Positions 7,116 to 14,517 of a DNA stretch of 37,153 nt are shown one piece after another; positions within the stretch are counted from its first letter, which is position 1; each line of letters opens with the position of its first letter. The notes under the pieces are model-generated. The model was not told the DNA's origin. It saw only the letters and a program-made list of their open reading frames with translations, and searched no databases. Source of the stretch: Rhodobacteraceae bacterium UBA6273 (lineage in GTDB: Bacteria > Pseudomonadota > Alphaproteobacteria > Rhodobacterales > Rhodobacteraceae); the NCBI GenBank assembly GCA_002440625.1, contig DJUV01000306.1:1-37153 (forward strand). Direction: 5' to 3'. A program made the translations under genes and the position numbers.

Positions 7116-7508
7116 ATGAAATCACTTTCCGAGGCCGTCAGGCGCGGCGAACTGCACACGGCCGATTGCCCGTCGCGGGATGAGTTGAAGCATGCCAGCA
7201 GCCTGTGGGGCGTGCTTTGCCTGCTTGCGCTGCGCGGCGAAACCCTGCGGTTCAGCGAGCTTCGGCGCCGCGCGACGGGCGTGAGCGAAAAGATGCTGGC
7301 GCAGACTTTGAAACGGCTGGAAAAAGATGGTCTTGTGGAACGGGTCGCGCACCCGGTTGTGCCGCCCCATGTCGAGTATTCATTGACGTCCCTGGGCCAG
7401 GGGTTGACTGAACACGTTGCAGCACTTGCCGACTGGATCGAGTTCAATCTTCCCGAGATCATGGCCGCGCGCAGGGCAACCGGGGATCTGACCGAGCCGG
7501 TCCAGTAG
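7116..7508 (+). CDS. HxlR-family transcriptional regulator
   Basis: This 130-residue winged-helix regulator has the HxlR/YodB domain over most of its length: SSLWGVLCLLALRGETLRFSELRRR, then GVSEKMLAQTLKRLEKDGLVER and HVEYSLTSLGQGL. A single Cys18 (DCPSRDEL) precedes the domain at the place where HxlR proteins often carry a conserved sensor cysteine, and a second Cys lies in the first helix (GVLCLLAL). Relatives respond to electrophiles, quinones, aldehydes or oxidants. ATG 7116 is preferred; TTG at 7083 would give 11 more residues. It is divergent from the MoaF-like/SnoaL-like pair and convergent with the hydantoinase gene, whose stop is only 7 bases away. Confidence 0.88.
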   Translation: MKSLSEAVRRGELHTADCPSRDELKHASSLWGVLCLLALRGETLRFSELRRRATGVSEKMLAQTLKRLEKDGLVERVAHPVVPPHVEYSLTSLGQGLTEHVAALADWIEFNLPEIMAARRATGDLTEPVQ

Positions 7509-7515
7509 GGACAGA

Positions 7516-9522
7516 CTAGCCCCGCGCGATGCGCGGGCGGCCGGTGACGCGGACGCGCAGCCGCGCCTCGATGAACATCGGCTGGCCTTCGATGTCGACC
7601 TCGGTCAGGTCGCACTGTTCCGTCACCCGCATATCCTCGACCCCTGCCGCCACGGCCTTGGCCCGGGCCTCGGTCTCAAGCGTCGTGCGCAGCCGTTCGA
7701 TGGCCCTATCGCGGTCGTTGAACCGCGCCGGTCCTTCGGCCAGATGCGCGACGAAAAGGCCGGGGCCGGGCGAGGAGACGAGGCCTTCGGCATGAACCGC
7801 GCTCTGGCCCACCACCGCGCCGATGGCATTGGCGACGCCGGCATGTTCGGGCAGGATCATCCGGGCATTGAGCGCCTGACCCACCGCGCCGTAGTAGCTC
7901 GGCGCCGAGGCGCCAAGGCCGATCACCGGCAACGCGAGTTCGGCGCTCAGGCGCAGGATGCCGGAATGCCCGGTCAGCCCTGCGCGCAGTAGCTGGTGGC
8001 GGGCCAGCACCTCGGGCGCGTCGTGCCAGCCCGCTTCCTCGGCGAAGGCCGCCTCAAGAAGGCATTCGACGGTCTGTTCCGTAAGCTGGTCGATGATGGC
8101 CTGCGCGATGATCTCCGGGGCTTCGGCGATCCGCTCGCCGCGCCCGTTGCGGCGCCGGGCGAAAAGCGTCACGGCCTTGCGCGCCGCCTGCGCATCCCAA
8201 CTGTCGAGCCGCCCAAGGACATGGGACGCATCCGATGGCGTCACCCCCGCGATCATCACCAGCCCGCGCGACACCAGCCGCATCAGCGCCGGCAGGTCGA
8301 GCCGCGTTCTGACCGCATCCGCCATCCGCACCGGCCCTTGTTCAAGCCTTGCCACCACGCCTTCCTCGCGCGGGGCAAGGCCAAGGGGCGGCGTGCCGCG
8401 CCACATCGGCAGGGCAAAGCGCCCGTCCATCTCGCCGACCGCATCCTGCGCCAGCCAGGCGTCGAGCGCGTCGTGGACGAGACCCGGCCAGTCGCGCGCG
8501 GCCAGCGATACCGGCACCAGCCGGCGCGGGCCAAGGCGAAGCCGCGTCCTCAGCCCCTCTTCCAGATGCACCTCGCTGTCGCCGCCAAGGCCGGTGGTCC
8601 GCATCGCCACCGCCTCGACCATGGTGCGGAACTGGCCGACACGGGCGCCGAGGGGGTCGATGGCGGGCAGACCGCCGCTGAGAAGGCAGACATCGGTCGT
8701 GGTGCCGCCGATGTCGGAGATCAGCGCATCCGTCTCACCCGTCAGCCAGCGCGCACCGGCGACGCTTGCGGCCGGGCCGGAAAGGATCGTCTCGATCGGC
8801 CGCTCACGCGCCATCGTCGCGGACACCAGCGCGCCGTCGCCGCGCACGACCATCAGGGGTGCCACGATGCCGATCCGGGCCATATGGGTCTGGCAGGAGG
8901 ATATGAGGTGGTCGATCATGCCGATCAGCCGGGCGTTCAGCACCGCCGTCAGCGCCCGGCGCGGGCCGTTCAGCCCGGCGGAAAGCTCGTGCGAACTTGT
9001 GACGGGCTTGCCCGTCATCTCCCGGATCAGGTCGCGCGCGGCAAGCTCATGCGCCGGGTTGCGGGTGGCAAAGCTCGCCGCCACGGCAAAGCCGGTGACT
9101 CCATCGACAAGTGCAGCCAGTTGCGCCTTGAGCGTATCCACATCCAGCGGGCGCAACTCGCCCCCGCCGTGGTTGTGGCCGCCCGCGACCCAGATCACCG
9201 GATCGCCTTTCATCGATTCCTCAAGCCCGGCGCGGCGGAACTCGGCCTGATCGAAGCCGATGAAGACCAGCGCCACGCGGCCGCCCTGCCCTTCGACGAG
9301 CGCGTTGGTGGCGAGCGTGGTGGAGAGCGAGACGAGCCCCACTTGTGAGGGCTTTATCCCGGCCTTGGCGATGGCGGCGTCAATCGCCCCGCCGACGCCG
9401 ATGGAAAGATCGGGCCGCGTGGTCAGCGCCTTGGCCGAGGCGACGACGCGATCCTCCGCCTCGTCCAGAAGGACCGCGTCGGTATAGGTGCCGCCGGTAT
9501 CGACGCCAAGAAGATAGGTCAT
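7516..9522 (-). CDS. Hydantoinase/oxoprolinase A-type subunit (ATP-dependent)
   Basis: This 668-residue protein matches the HyuA family (hydantoinase/oxoprolinase N-terminal region and the larger HyuA domain). An ASKHA-type phosphate loop, GVDTGGTYTD, lies at 6-15, and a second ATP-site motif, ISDIGGTTTDVCLL, is in the middle. The family uses ATP to open five-membered cyclic amides such as N-methylhydantoin or 5-oxoproline, or carboxylates ketones in the acetone carboxylase group. The usual HyuB partner is not adjacent or elsewhere in the window, so it may be a single-subunit variant or pair with a distant HyuB. ATG 9522 is preceded by AGGA and lies 10 bases after the GMC oxidoreductase stop. 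It is the last gene of the LysR-linked operon. Confidence 0.9.
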   Translation of the reverse strand: MTYLLGVDTGGTYTDAVLLDEAEDRVVASAKALTTRPDLSIGVGGAIDAAIAKAGIKPSQVGLVSLSTTLATNALVEGQGGRVALVFIGFDQAEFRRAGLEESMKGDPVIWVAGGHNHGGGELRPLDVDTLKAQLAALVDGVTGFAVAASFATRNPAHELAARDLIREMTGKPVTSSHELSAGLNGPRRALTAVLNARLIGMIDHLISSCQTHMARIGIVAPLMVVRGDGALVSATMARERPIETILSGPAASVAGARWLTGETDALISDIGGTTTDVCLLSGGLPAIDPLGARVGQFRTMVEAVAMRTTGLGGDSEVHLEEGLRTRLRLGPRRLVPVSLAARDWPGLVHDALDAWLAQDAVGEMDGRFALPMWRGTPPLGLAPREEGVVARLEQGPVRMADAVRTRLDLPALMRLVSRGLVMIAGVTPSDASHVLGRLDSWDAQAARKAVTLFARRRNGRGERIAEAPEIIAQAIIDQLTEQTVECLLEAAFAEEAGWHDAPEVLARHQLLRAGLTGHSGILRLSAELALPVIGLGASAPSYYGAVGQALNARMILPEHAGVANAIGAVVGQSAVHAEGLVSSPGPGLFVAHLAEGPARFNDRDRAIERLRTTLETEARAKAVAAGVEDMRVTEQCDLTEVDIEGQPMFIEARLRVRVTGRPRIARG

Positions 9523-9532
9523 TCGTTCTGTC

Positions 9533-11167
9533 CTAACGCGCGTCTTTCAGGATGCGTTCGGCACCCATCCAGCCCACCAGAATACTCGGCGCATTGGTAT
9601 TGCCGCCAATGAGCGTTGGAAAGACCGAAGCGTCACAGACGCGAAGGCCGGTGACGCCACGGACCTTCAGATCCGGGTCAAGGGCGGAGGTCGCCGGATC
9701 GCTCCCCATCCTGACGGTGCAGGAGGGATGGTAGACCGTGCCCGACCGGGCGCGGAAGTCGGCGATCAGGTCTTCATCCGACTGGACCGAGGGTCCGGGG
9801 CGCAGTTCTTCGGCGATCAGGCTCCGGATCGGCTCCTGAGCGGCGATCTCGCGCAGATATTTCACCGCCGCCAGCATCTCGGCCACGTCATGGTCTGTGG
9901 AAAAGGCATTGGCGACGATCTTGGCATGGGCGAAGGGGTCGGGCGTTTGCAGCGTGATCGCGCCCCGGCTGGTCGGGCGGCAGTTCGACAGACCGATGGA
10001 CATGCCCGAGAAGGGATCGGGCGTCAGCAGCGGGCGTTCGCCGTCGCGCGGGATCAGGGTGGAAAAGGCCTGAAAGTAAAGCTGCATGTTGGGGCGAGAG
10101 AGCGCGGGATCGGTGCGGAAGAAGCCGCCGGCGTGGTTGATCGACTTCGCGAGCGGGCCGGTGCCGCGAAGAAAATATTGCATCCCGGCGCGGAGCTTGC
10201 CCCACCAGGGGCGCAGCACATCGTTGTAGGTCGGCACATTCATGCGCCAGGTGTAGTTGATGCCCTGATGGTCGTTGAGGTTCTGCCCGACCTCGGGGCT
10301 GTCGGCGACCACCGGGATACCGTGGCCGCGAAGATGCTCCGCCGGGCCGATCCCCGACAGCATCAGAAGCTGCGGCGAGTTGATGGCGCCGCCGGCAAGG
10401 ATCACCTCGCCCACCGCCGTCGCCTGCTTCGTGACACCGTTGTAGCGGTACTCGACCCCCTTCGCGCGGCCGCCCTCGACGATGACCCGCATCACATGGG
10501 CACCCGTCAGCACCTTCACATTCGGGCGCTTCATCGCCGGATGCAGGAAGGCGCGGGCGGTCGAGTTTCTGCGGGCGCCCTTGATCGTCATCTGGTAGAT
10601 GCCGACGCCTTCCTGCTCCGCCGCGTTGAAATCGGCGAGCCGCCGCAGCCCCGCCGCCTCGACCGCACCGATATAGCTTTCGACAAGCGGATGCAGGTCG
10701 CGCCGGTTGGCCGAGATGTAAAGCGGCCCGCCGACGCCGCGCCATTCGTTGCCGCCCGCCTCGTTATCCTCGATGGCGCGATAGGCGGCATTGACCGCCT
10801 CCGCCCCCCAGCCCGGCCCGGCGAGCGCTGCCCAGTCGTCGTAATCGCTCCGGTGGCCCCGGATCCAGACCATGGCGTTGATCGAACTGGACCCGCCAAG
10901 GATCTTGCCCCTCGGCCAGTGGTCGCGCTGCCCCGCCAGCCCCGGATCGGGTTCGGTCCGGTACATCCAGTTGACGGCGGGGTCGTAGAAAAGCTTGCCG
11001 TAGCCAAGCGGCAACTGGACATAGAAACGTCGGTCACTGCCGCCTGCTTCCAGCACCAGAACCCGGTGCCGGCCGCTCGCCGAGAGGCGTTCGGCCAGCA
11101 CGGAGCCCGCCGAGCCTGCGCCGACGATCACATAGTCAAACTCTGCCTTGTCCGGTAACGCGCTCAT
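9533..11167 (-). CDS. GMC-family FAD alcohol dehydrogenase (choline dehydrogenase-like)
   Basis: This 544-residue glucose-methanol-choline oxidoreductase has the FAD-binding VGAGSAGSVLAERLS at the N-terminus and both GMC signatures: GKILGGSSSINAMVWIRG and GGAINSPQLLMLSGIGPAEHL (the latter near residue 265). The catalytic His480 is in TVYHPSCTVRMG and the GGNTNAPS motif is near 522-529. The family oxidises primary or secondary alcohols with electron transfer to the respiratory chain. BetA-like choline dehydrogenases are close relatives, but no betB or betI lies alongside, so choline is not assumed. In this operon it probably oxidises a hydroxylated intermediate or the alcohol form of the N-methylated substrate. 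There is no strong ribosome-binding site ahead of the ATG. Confidence 0.93.
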   Translation of the reverse strand: MSALPDKAEFDYVIVGAGSAGSVLAERLSASGRHRVLVLEAGGSDRRFYVQLPLGYGKLFYDPAVNWMYRTEPDPGLAGQRDHWPRGKILGGSSSINAMVWIRGHRSDYDDWAALAGPGWGAEAVNAAYRAIEDNEAGGNEWRGVGGPLYISANRRDLHPLVESYIGAVEAAGLRRLADFNAAEQEGVGIYQMTIKGARRNSTARAFLHPAMKRPNVKVLTGAHVMRVIVEGGRAKGVEYRYNGVTKQATAVGEVILAGGAINSPQLLMLSGIGPAEHLRGHGIPVVADSPEVGQNLNDHQGINYTWRMNVPTYNDVLRPWWGKLRAGMQYFLRGTGPLAKSINHAGGFFRTDPALSRPNMQLYFQAFSTLIPRDGERPLLTPDPFSGMSIGLSNCRPTSRGAITLQTPDPFAHAKIVANAFSTDHDVAEMLAAVKYLREIAAQEPIRSLIAEELRPGPSVQSDEDLIADFRARSGTVYHPSCTVRMGSDPATSALDPDLKVRGVTGLRVCDASVFPTLIGGNTNAPSILVGWMGAERILKDAR

Positions 11168-11230
11168 CGCCGGGATAAGACCATCCGGCCCGGTACGCGG
11201 CTGTCACCCGACCGACACATGACGTCGCAT

Positions 11231-12133
11231 CTACTCCAGCCGCGCCGGGAAGCCGTCGGCCCTGAGGTCGGTGCCGAGAAGTTCTTCCAGAAGCTTCGCG
11301 ATCATCGGCGACTGTGCCGCACCGCCATAGGCCGCTTTCGCCGCGACATAGGTTTGTTCGGTCGCCGCCGCGAGGTCGAGCGGCACGCCGAACTCCCGCC
11401 CGAAGGCCAAGGCAAAACCGAGGTCCTTCAGCGCCAGATCGACCGAAAATGCGATGTCGTAGGAGCCGTTGAGGATCAGCGCGCCTTCCGTCTCATGCAC
11501 GAAGGAATTGCCGGAAGAGGCGCGGATCGCTTCCCACGACTGCCGCAGGTCCAGCCCGCCGCGCTTGGCCAGCATCAGCGCCTCGGAAGTGGCCTTGAGG
11601 TGGACGAAGGCCAGCATGTTGGTGATGACCTTGATGATCGCCGACGAGCCGAGCGGCCCCATGTGGAAGATGCGGTTGCCCATCGCCTCCATCGCCGGAC
11701 GATGAAGCTCCACCAGATCGGCATCGCCGCCCGGCAGCATGGTGATCTCGCCGCGCGCCGCAAGGTGGACGCCGCCAGTGACGGGGAGTTCCAGCATCCG
11801 GATGCCTGCGCCCTGAGCGATCCCGGCGAGCCGCAGTACATCGTCGCGGCCAAGGGTGGACATCTCGATCCAGGTCGCGCCGGGCTTCATCACGGGCAGG
11901 ATTTCCCGCAGGACCGCCTCGGACACCGCAGGCGACGGCAGGCAGGTGATGACGTGATCCACCGCACCCGCCAGCGCGGCGGCGCTTTCCGCCCGCTCTG
12001 CGCCAAGCGCGACCAAAGCCCCGACCAATGCCGGGTCACGATCATAGACGGTCAGCCGACCTTCCCCGCGGGGAAGGCGTGCGGCGCATTTACCGCCGAG
12101 GTTGCCGAGGCCGATGTAGCCGTAACGCATCAT
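11231..12133 (-). CDS. 3-hydroxyisobutyrate dehydrogenase-family NAD(P) oxidoreductase
   Basis: This 300-residue beta-hydroxyacid dehydrogenase has the N-terminal Rossmann motif GLGNLG (8-13). The substrate-binding block PVTGGVHLAARGEITMLPGG follows near 117-136. The catalytic lysine, K168, and N172 are in IIKVITNMLAF, and an all-alpha C-terminal domain completes the protein. The family oxidises 3-hydroxyacids or reduces the corresponding semialdehydes (3-hydroxyisobutyrate, tartronate semialdehyde, succinic semialdehyde and others). Sequence alone does not tell which, and the usual DAPVSGG is altered to ELPVTGG. Its ATG is 4 bases after the MttB stop, which makes co-translation likely, while a 63-base gap separates it from the GMC gene. 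Confidence 0.92.
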   Translation of the reverse strand: MMRYGYIGLGNLGGKCAARLPRGEGRLTVYDRDPALVGALVALGAERAESAAALAGAVDHVITCLPSPAVSEAVLREILPVMKPGATWIEMSTLGRDDVLRLAGIAQGAGIRMLELPVTGGVHLAARGEITMLPGGDADLVELHRPAMEAMGNRIFHMGPLGSSAIIKVITNMLAFVHLKATSEALMLAKRGGLDLRQSWEAIRASSGNSFVHETEGALILNGSYDIAFSVDLALKDLGFALAFGREFGVPLDLAAATEQTYVAAKAAYGGAAQSPMIAKLLEELLGTDLRADGFPARLE

Positions 12134-12137
12134 GCCC

Positions 12138-13691
12138 TCAGCGGAAGTAGATGTTGTAGGCCTTGCGGATCGCCCGGTCGATCTCGGGGTCGATCACGTT
12201 GCCGGCCTTTGACAGGATGTCGTTCTTCCGGGCAATCGCGGTGTCGAGCAGCAAGGGTTTCCCCGCCTCGTTCCATTCCTTCGGGCTCATCCGGTTGCCG
12301 ACGGCAGGGTAGATGTATTCCGTCTGCATCAGGCTCAGCGTCTGGTCCGACCCAAGGTAATGGCCCGGCCCGCCCATGCAGACCTCTTTCATCGCCTGGA
12401 TGGAGGTCGAATCCGGGGTCACGTCGATGCCGCGCACCAGCCGCATCGCCTGCCCAAGCAGGTCATCGCCAAGGACAAGGCTTTCCATGCAGAAGCCCAG
12501 AAGCGAGGCATGCATGCCGACGGCCTCGTAGCACATGTTGAGACCCGCAAGCCCGGCGAGCGCATTGGTGATCCCCTGTTCCCAGCCCGCCTGCATGTCG
12601 GGAAGCTTGCTGTCAGAGATACCGGAGGCCGCCCCTCCCGGCAGATCGTAGAAGCGGTGCATCTGGGCGCAGCCCGCCGTGAGAAGCGCCTGTTCGGCGC
12701 TGCCGCCCGACATGGCGCCTGTCCGAAGGTCCGACACGAAGGGCCAGGTGCCGAAGATCGCCGGGGCGCCCTTCCTGATCGCGTTCACATAGACGACGCC
12801 TGCAAGGCATTCCGCCACCGCCTGCACAATGGTCAGCGCGATGGGCGCAGGTGCCGTCGCCCCCGCCTGCCCAGCGCTCAGCAAAAGCATCGGCATCCCA
12901 CGGCGGATGCAATCCTCCATGGTGATGCAGCTTTCTTCGGCGAATTTCATCGGCGGCACGACGAAGCAGTTGGAGTTCGAGACGAAGGGCCGCTCCAGCC
13001 ATTTCTCCTCGCCGCCCGCGACGGTGTAGAGCATGTCGAAGCAATCCGCGACATGGGAGGGATCGCTGAACGAGGTGCCGACATGCTTCCGCGTGCCGGC
13101 GAGGCAGGCGTAAAGCGTGTTGAGGTCCATCTCCTTGTTGTCGACCACGTCCCGGCAGACCATGGCCCGCTGGAAGAAGTGGATGTTGTCGAGGTTCTCG
13201 ACCAGCCGCGCCGCGTCGTAAAGGTCCTGCGCGGTCGACTCGCGATAGTCGAGCGTCACCGGGTCGACGATATGCACCGCAGCACCCGCCGTGCCGTAGT
13301 GGACCCGCGTGCCTTCCAGATGCAGGTCGAACTTCGGATCGCGGGCGTGAAGCGTGATGCCGCGCGCGGCGACCGCCAGCATATCCTCGACCAGCGCGCG
13401 GGGGAACCGGATACGGCCGTCATCGCCCTGAATGGCGCCCGCGCCGGTCAGGAGCTCGACACCCGATTGCGGCGCCTGGCTGAGGCCGATCTGCTCAAGC
13501 GCATCAAGCGCTGAGGCATGGATCTGCGCGATGCCCGCATCGGTCAGGGGCTTGTATTGGCCACCGGCCATGCCCGCGCGCACCGGGCGGAGGTTTTCAG
13601 CCAGAGGTGCGGCCCGCGCCGCCCGCCTTGCCTCGCGCCCACCGGCCCGCGCCGCCCGCCTCGGTTCACAATTCAGCGCTTCGTCAGACAT
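12138..13691 (-). CDS. Trimethylamine methyltransferase (MttB) family protein, non-pyrrolysine
   Basis: This 517-residue protein matches the MttB/COG5598 superfamily over residues 40-517 (VHYGTAGAAVHIVD, GTRKHVGTSFSD, MLLLSAGQAGATAPAPIAL, GAASGISDSKLPDMQAGWEQ and an EVCMGGPGHYLGS block). Characterised non-pyrrolysine members move a methyl group from glycine betaine, proline betaine or carnitine to the Co(I) of a corrinoid protein. The frame has no internal amber codon. The first 40 residues are Arg/Ala-rich and low complexity, and ATG at 13571 (MAGGQYKPL) is an alternative start. The gene overlaps the PEP-mutase-like gene by 8 bases. No corrinoid-binding protein or corrinoid activase lies in the window, so either partners are elsewhere or this member works without cobalamin. 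Confidence 0.9.
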   Translation of the reverse strand: MSDEALNCEPRRAARAGGREARRAARAAPLAENLRPVRAGMAGGQYKPLTDAGIAQIHASALDALEQIGLSQAPQSGVELLTGAGAIQGDDGRIRFPRALVEDMLAVAARGITLHARDPKFDLHLEGTRVHYGTAGAAVHIVDPVTLDYRESTAQDLYDAARLVENLDNIHFFQRAMVCRDVVDNKEMDLNTLYACLAGTRKHVGTSFSDPSHVADCFDMLYTVAGGEEKWLERPFVSNSNCFVVPPMKFAEESCITMEDCIRRGMPMLLLSAGQAGATAPAPIALTIVQAVAECLAGVVYVNAIRKGAPAIFGTWPFVSDLRTGAMSGGSAEQALLTAGCAQMHRFYDLPGGAASGISDSKLPDMQAGWEQGITNALAGLAGLNMCYEAVGMHASLLGFCMESLVLGDDLLGQAMRLVRGIDVTPDSTSIQAMKEVCMGGPGHYLGSDQTLSLMQTEYIYPAVGNRMSPKEWNEAGKPLLLDTAIARKNDILSKAGNVIDPEIDRAIRKAYNIYFR

Positions 13692-14517
13692 TGCCCGACC
13701 CTTTCTTCAGAAGTTCGTCAATTTTGCTTCCCGACGCCGCCGCCATCAGCCGCGCAAAGGAGCCCTCGTCGAGCATCGCCGCCACGCAGTCGCGGATTGC
13801 CGCATGGGCAACGCGCGCGATCTGGCTGCCGGTCGAGATGCGCCTCACGCCCATCGCAGCCAATTCCGACACTGTCATCGTCCGGATCGGCCCGGCGGCG
13901 AGCGCATTTACCGGCTTTTTCACCGATGCCAGCACCTCTGCCAACTCGGCGCGGCCCGGCGGCACCGGCAGATAGAGAAGGTCCGCCCCCGCCGCCTCAT
14001 AGGCCTGCAAGCGGCGGATGCCCTCGGCAAGATCGTAACTGCCGTTCATCACCCCATCGGCGCGGGCGCAAAGCACGAAGGGCCGCCCGAGGCCACGCGC
14101 CGCCGCCACCGCCGCCCGGATACGCTCGACCGCCAGATCAATGGCATAGGCCGGGTTGCCAGCGACCATCACAGTGTCCTCGATGGAACAGCCCGAAAGC
14201 CCCGCCTCGGCGGCCAACCTGACGGTCTCGGCCACGCCCTCCGGATCATCGGCAAAGCCGTTCTCGAAATCGCCCGAAACCGGCAGGGGCGTCGCCGCCA
14301 CCAGATCCTCGGCATGGGCCAGCGCCTCGTCCCGGCTGACGCCGCCGAGGTCGGCACGGCCCAGCGTAAAGGCATGGGCCGCCGAACTGGTGGCCAGCGC
14401 CTTCGCGCCCAGCGCCGCCATCATCCGCGCCGAACCCCGATCCCAGGGGTTCGGGATGACGAAACAGCCCGACTGGTGGAGGTCGTGAAACGCCTGATGC
14501 CGCGCCGCCAGTGTCAT
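13684..14517 (-). CDS. Isocitrate lyase/PEP mutase-superfamily protein
   Basis: This 277-residue TIM-barrel protein belongs to the PEP mutase/isocitrate lyase superfamily. It shows FVIPNPWDRGSARMM at the N-terminus, metal-site residues Asp83 and Glu85 in SGDFENGF, and GCSIED at 109-114. The Cys-containing KKCGH loop of true isocitrate and methylisocitrate lyases is missing, so it belongs to the less-defined group that includes oxaloacetate decarboxylase-like and carboxyphosphonoenolpyruvate-type enzymes. It probably cleaves or decarboxylates a 2-oxo or hydroxy acid arising in the pathway. It overlaps the upstream FAD-GcvT gene by 4 bases (ATGA) and the downstream MttB gene by 8 bases, so three genes are tightly coupled. 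Confidence 0.88.
   Translation of the reverse strand: MTLAARHQAFHDLHQSGCFVIPNPWDRGSARMMAALGAKALATSSAAHAFTLGRADLGGVSRDEALAHAEDLVAATPLPVSGDFENGFADDPEGVAETVRLAAEAGLSGCSIEDTVMVAGNPAYAIDLAVERIRAAVAAARGLGRPFVLCARADGVMNGSYDLAEGIRRLQAYEAAGADLLYLPVPPGRAELAEVLASVKKPVNALAAGPIRTMTVSELAAMGVRRISTGSQIARVAHAAIRDCVAAMLDEGSFARLMAAASGSKIDELLKKGSGNV

Noticed and set aside
7996..9348. Long plus-strand frame (450 residues) opposite the hydantoinase gene, and similar ones at 9728-11158, 15288-16829, 17916-19286, 28334-29599 and 31945-33504
   Set aside because: They are rich in Arg, His, Gly and Ala with no recognisable domain, and they mirror strong genes on the other strand; this is expected from high third-position GC.
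9533..11167. BetA choline dehydrogenase of a bet operon
   Set aside because: GMC signatures fit, but there is no betB, betI or choline transporter beside it, and the operon partners point to a different pathway, so no specific symbol is given.
12138..13691. Pyrrolysine-containing MttB
   Set aside because: The frame is continuous with no in-frame amber codon, and no pyrrolysine synthesis genes are in the window; it belongs to the non-pyrrolysine branch.
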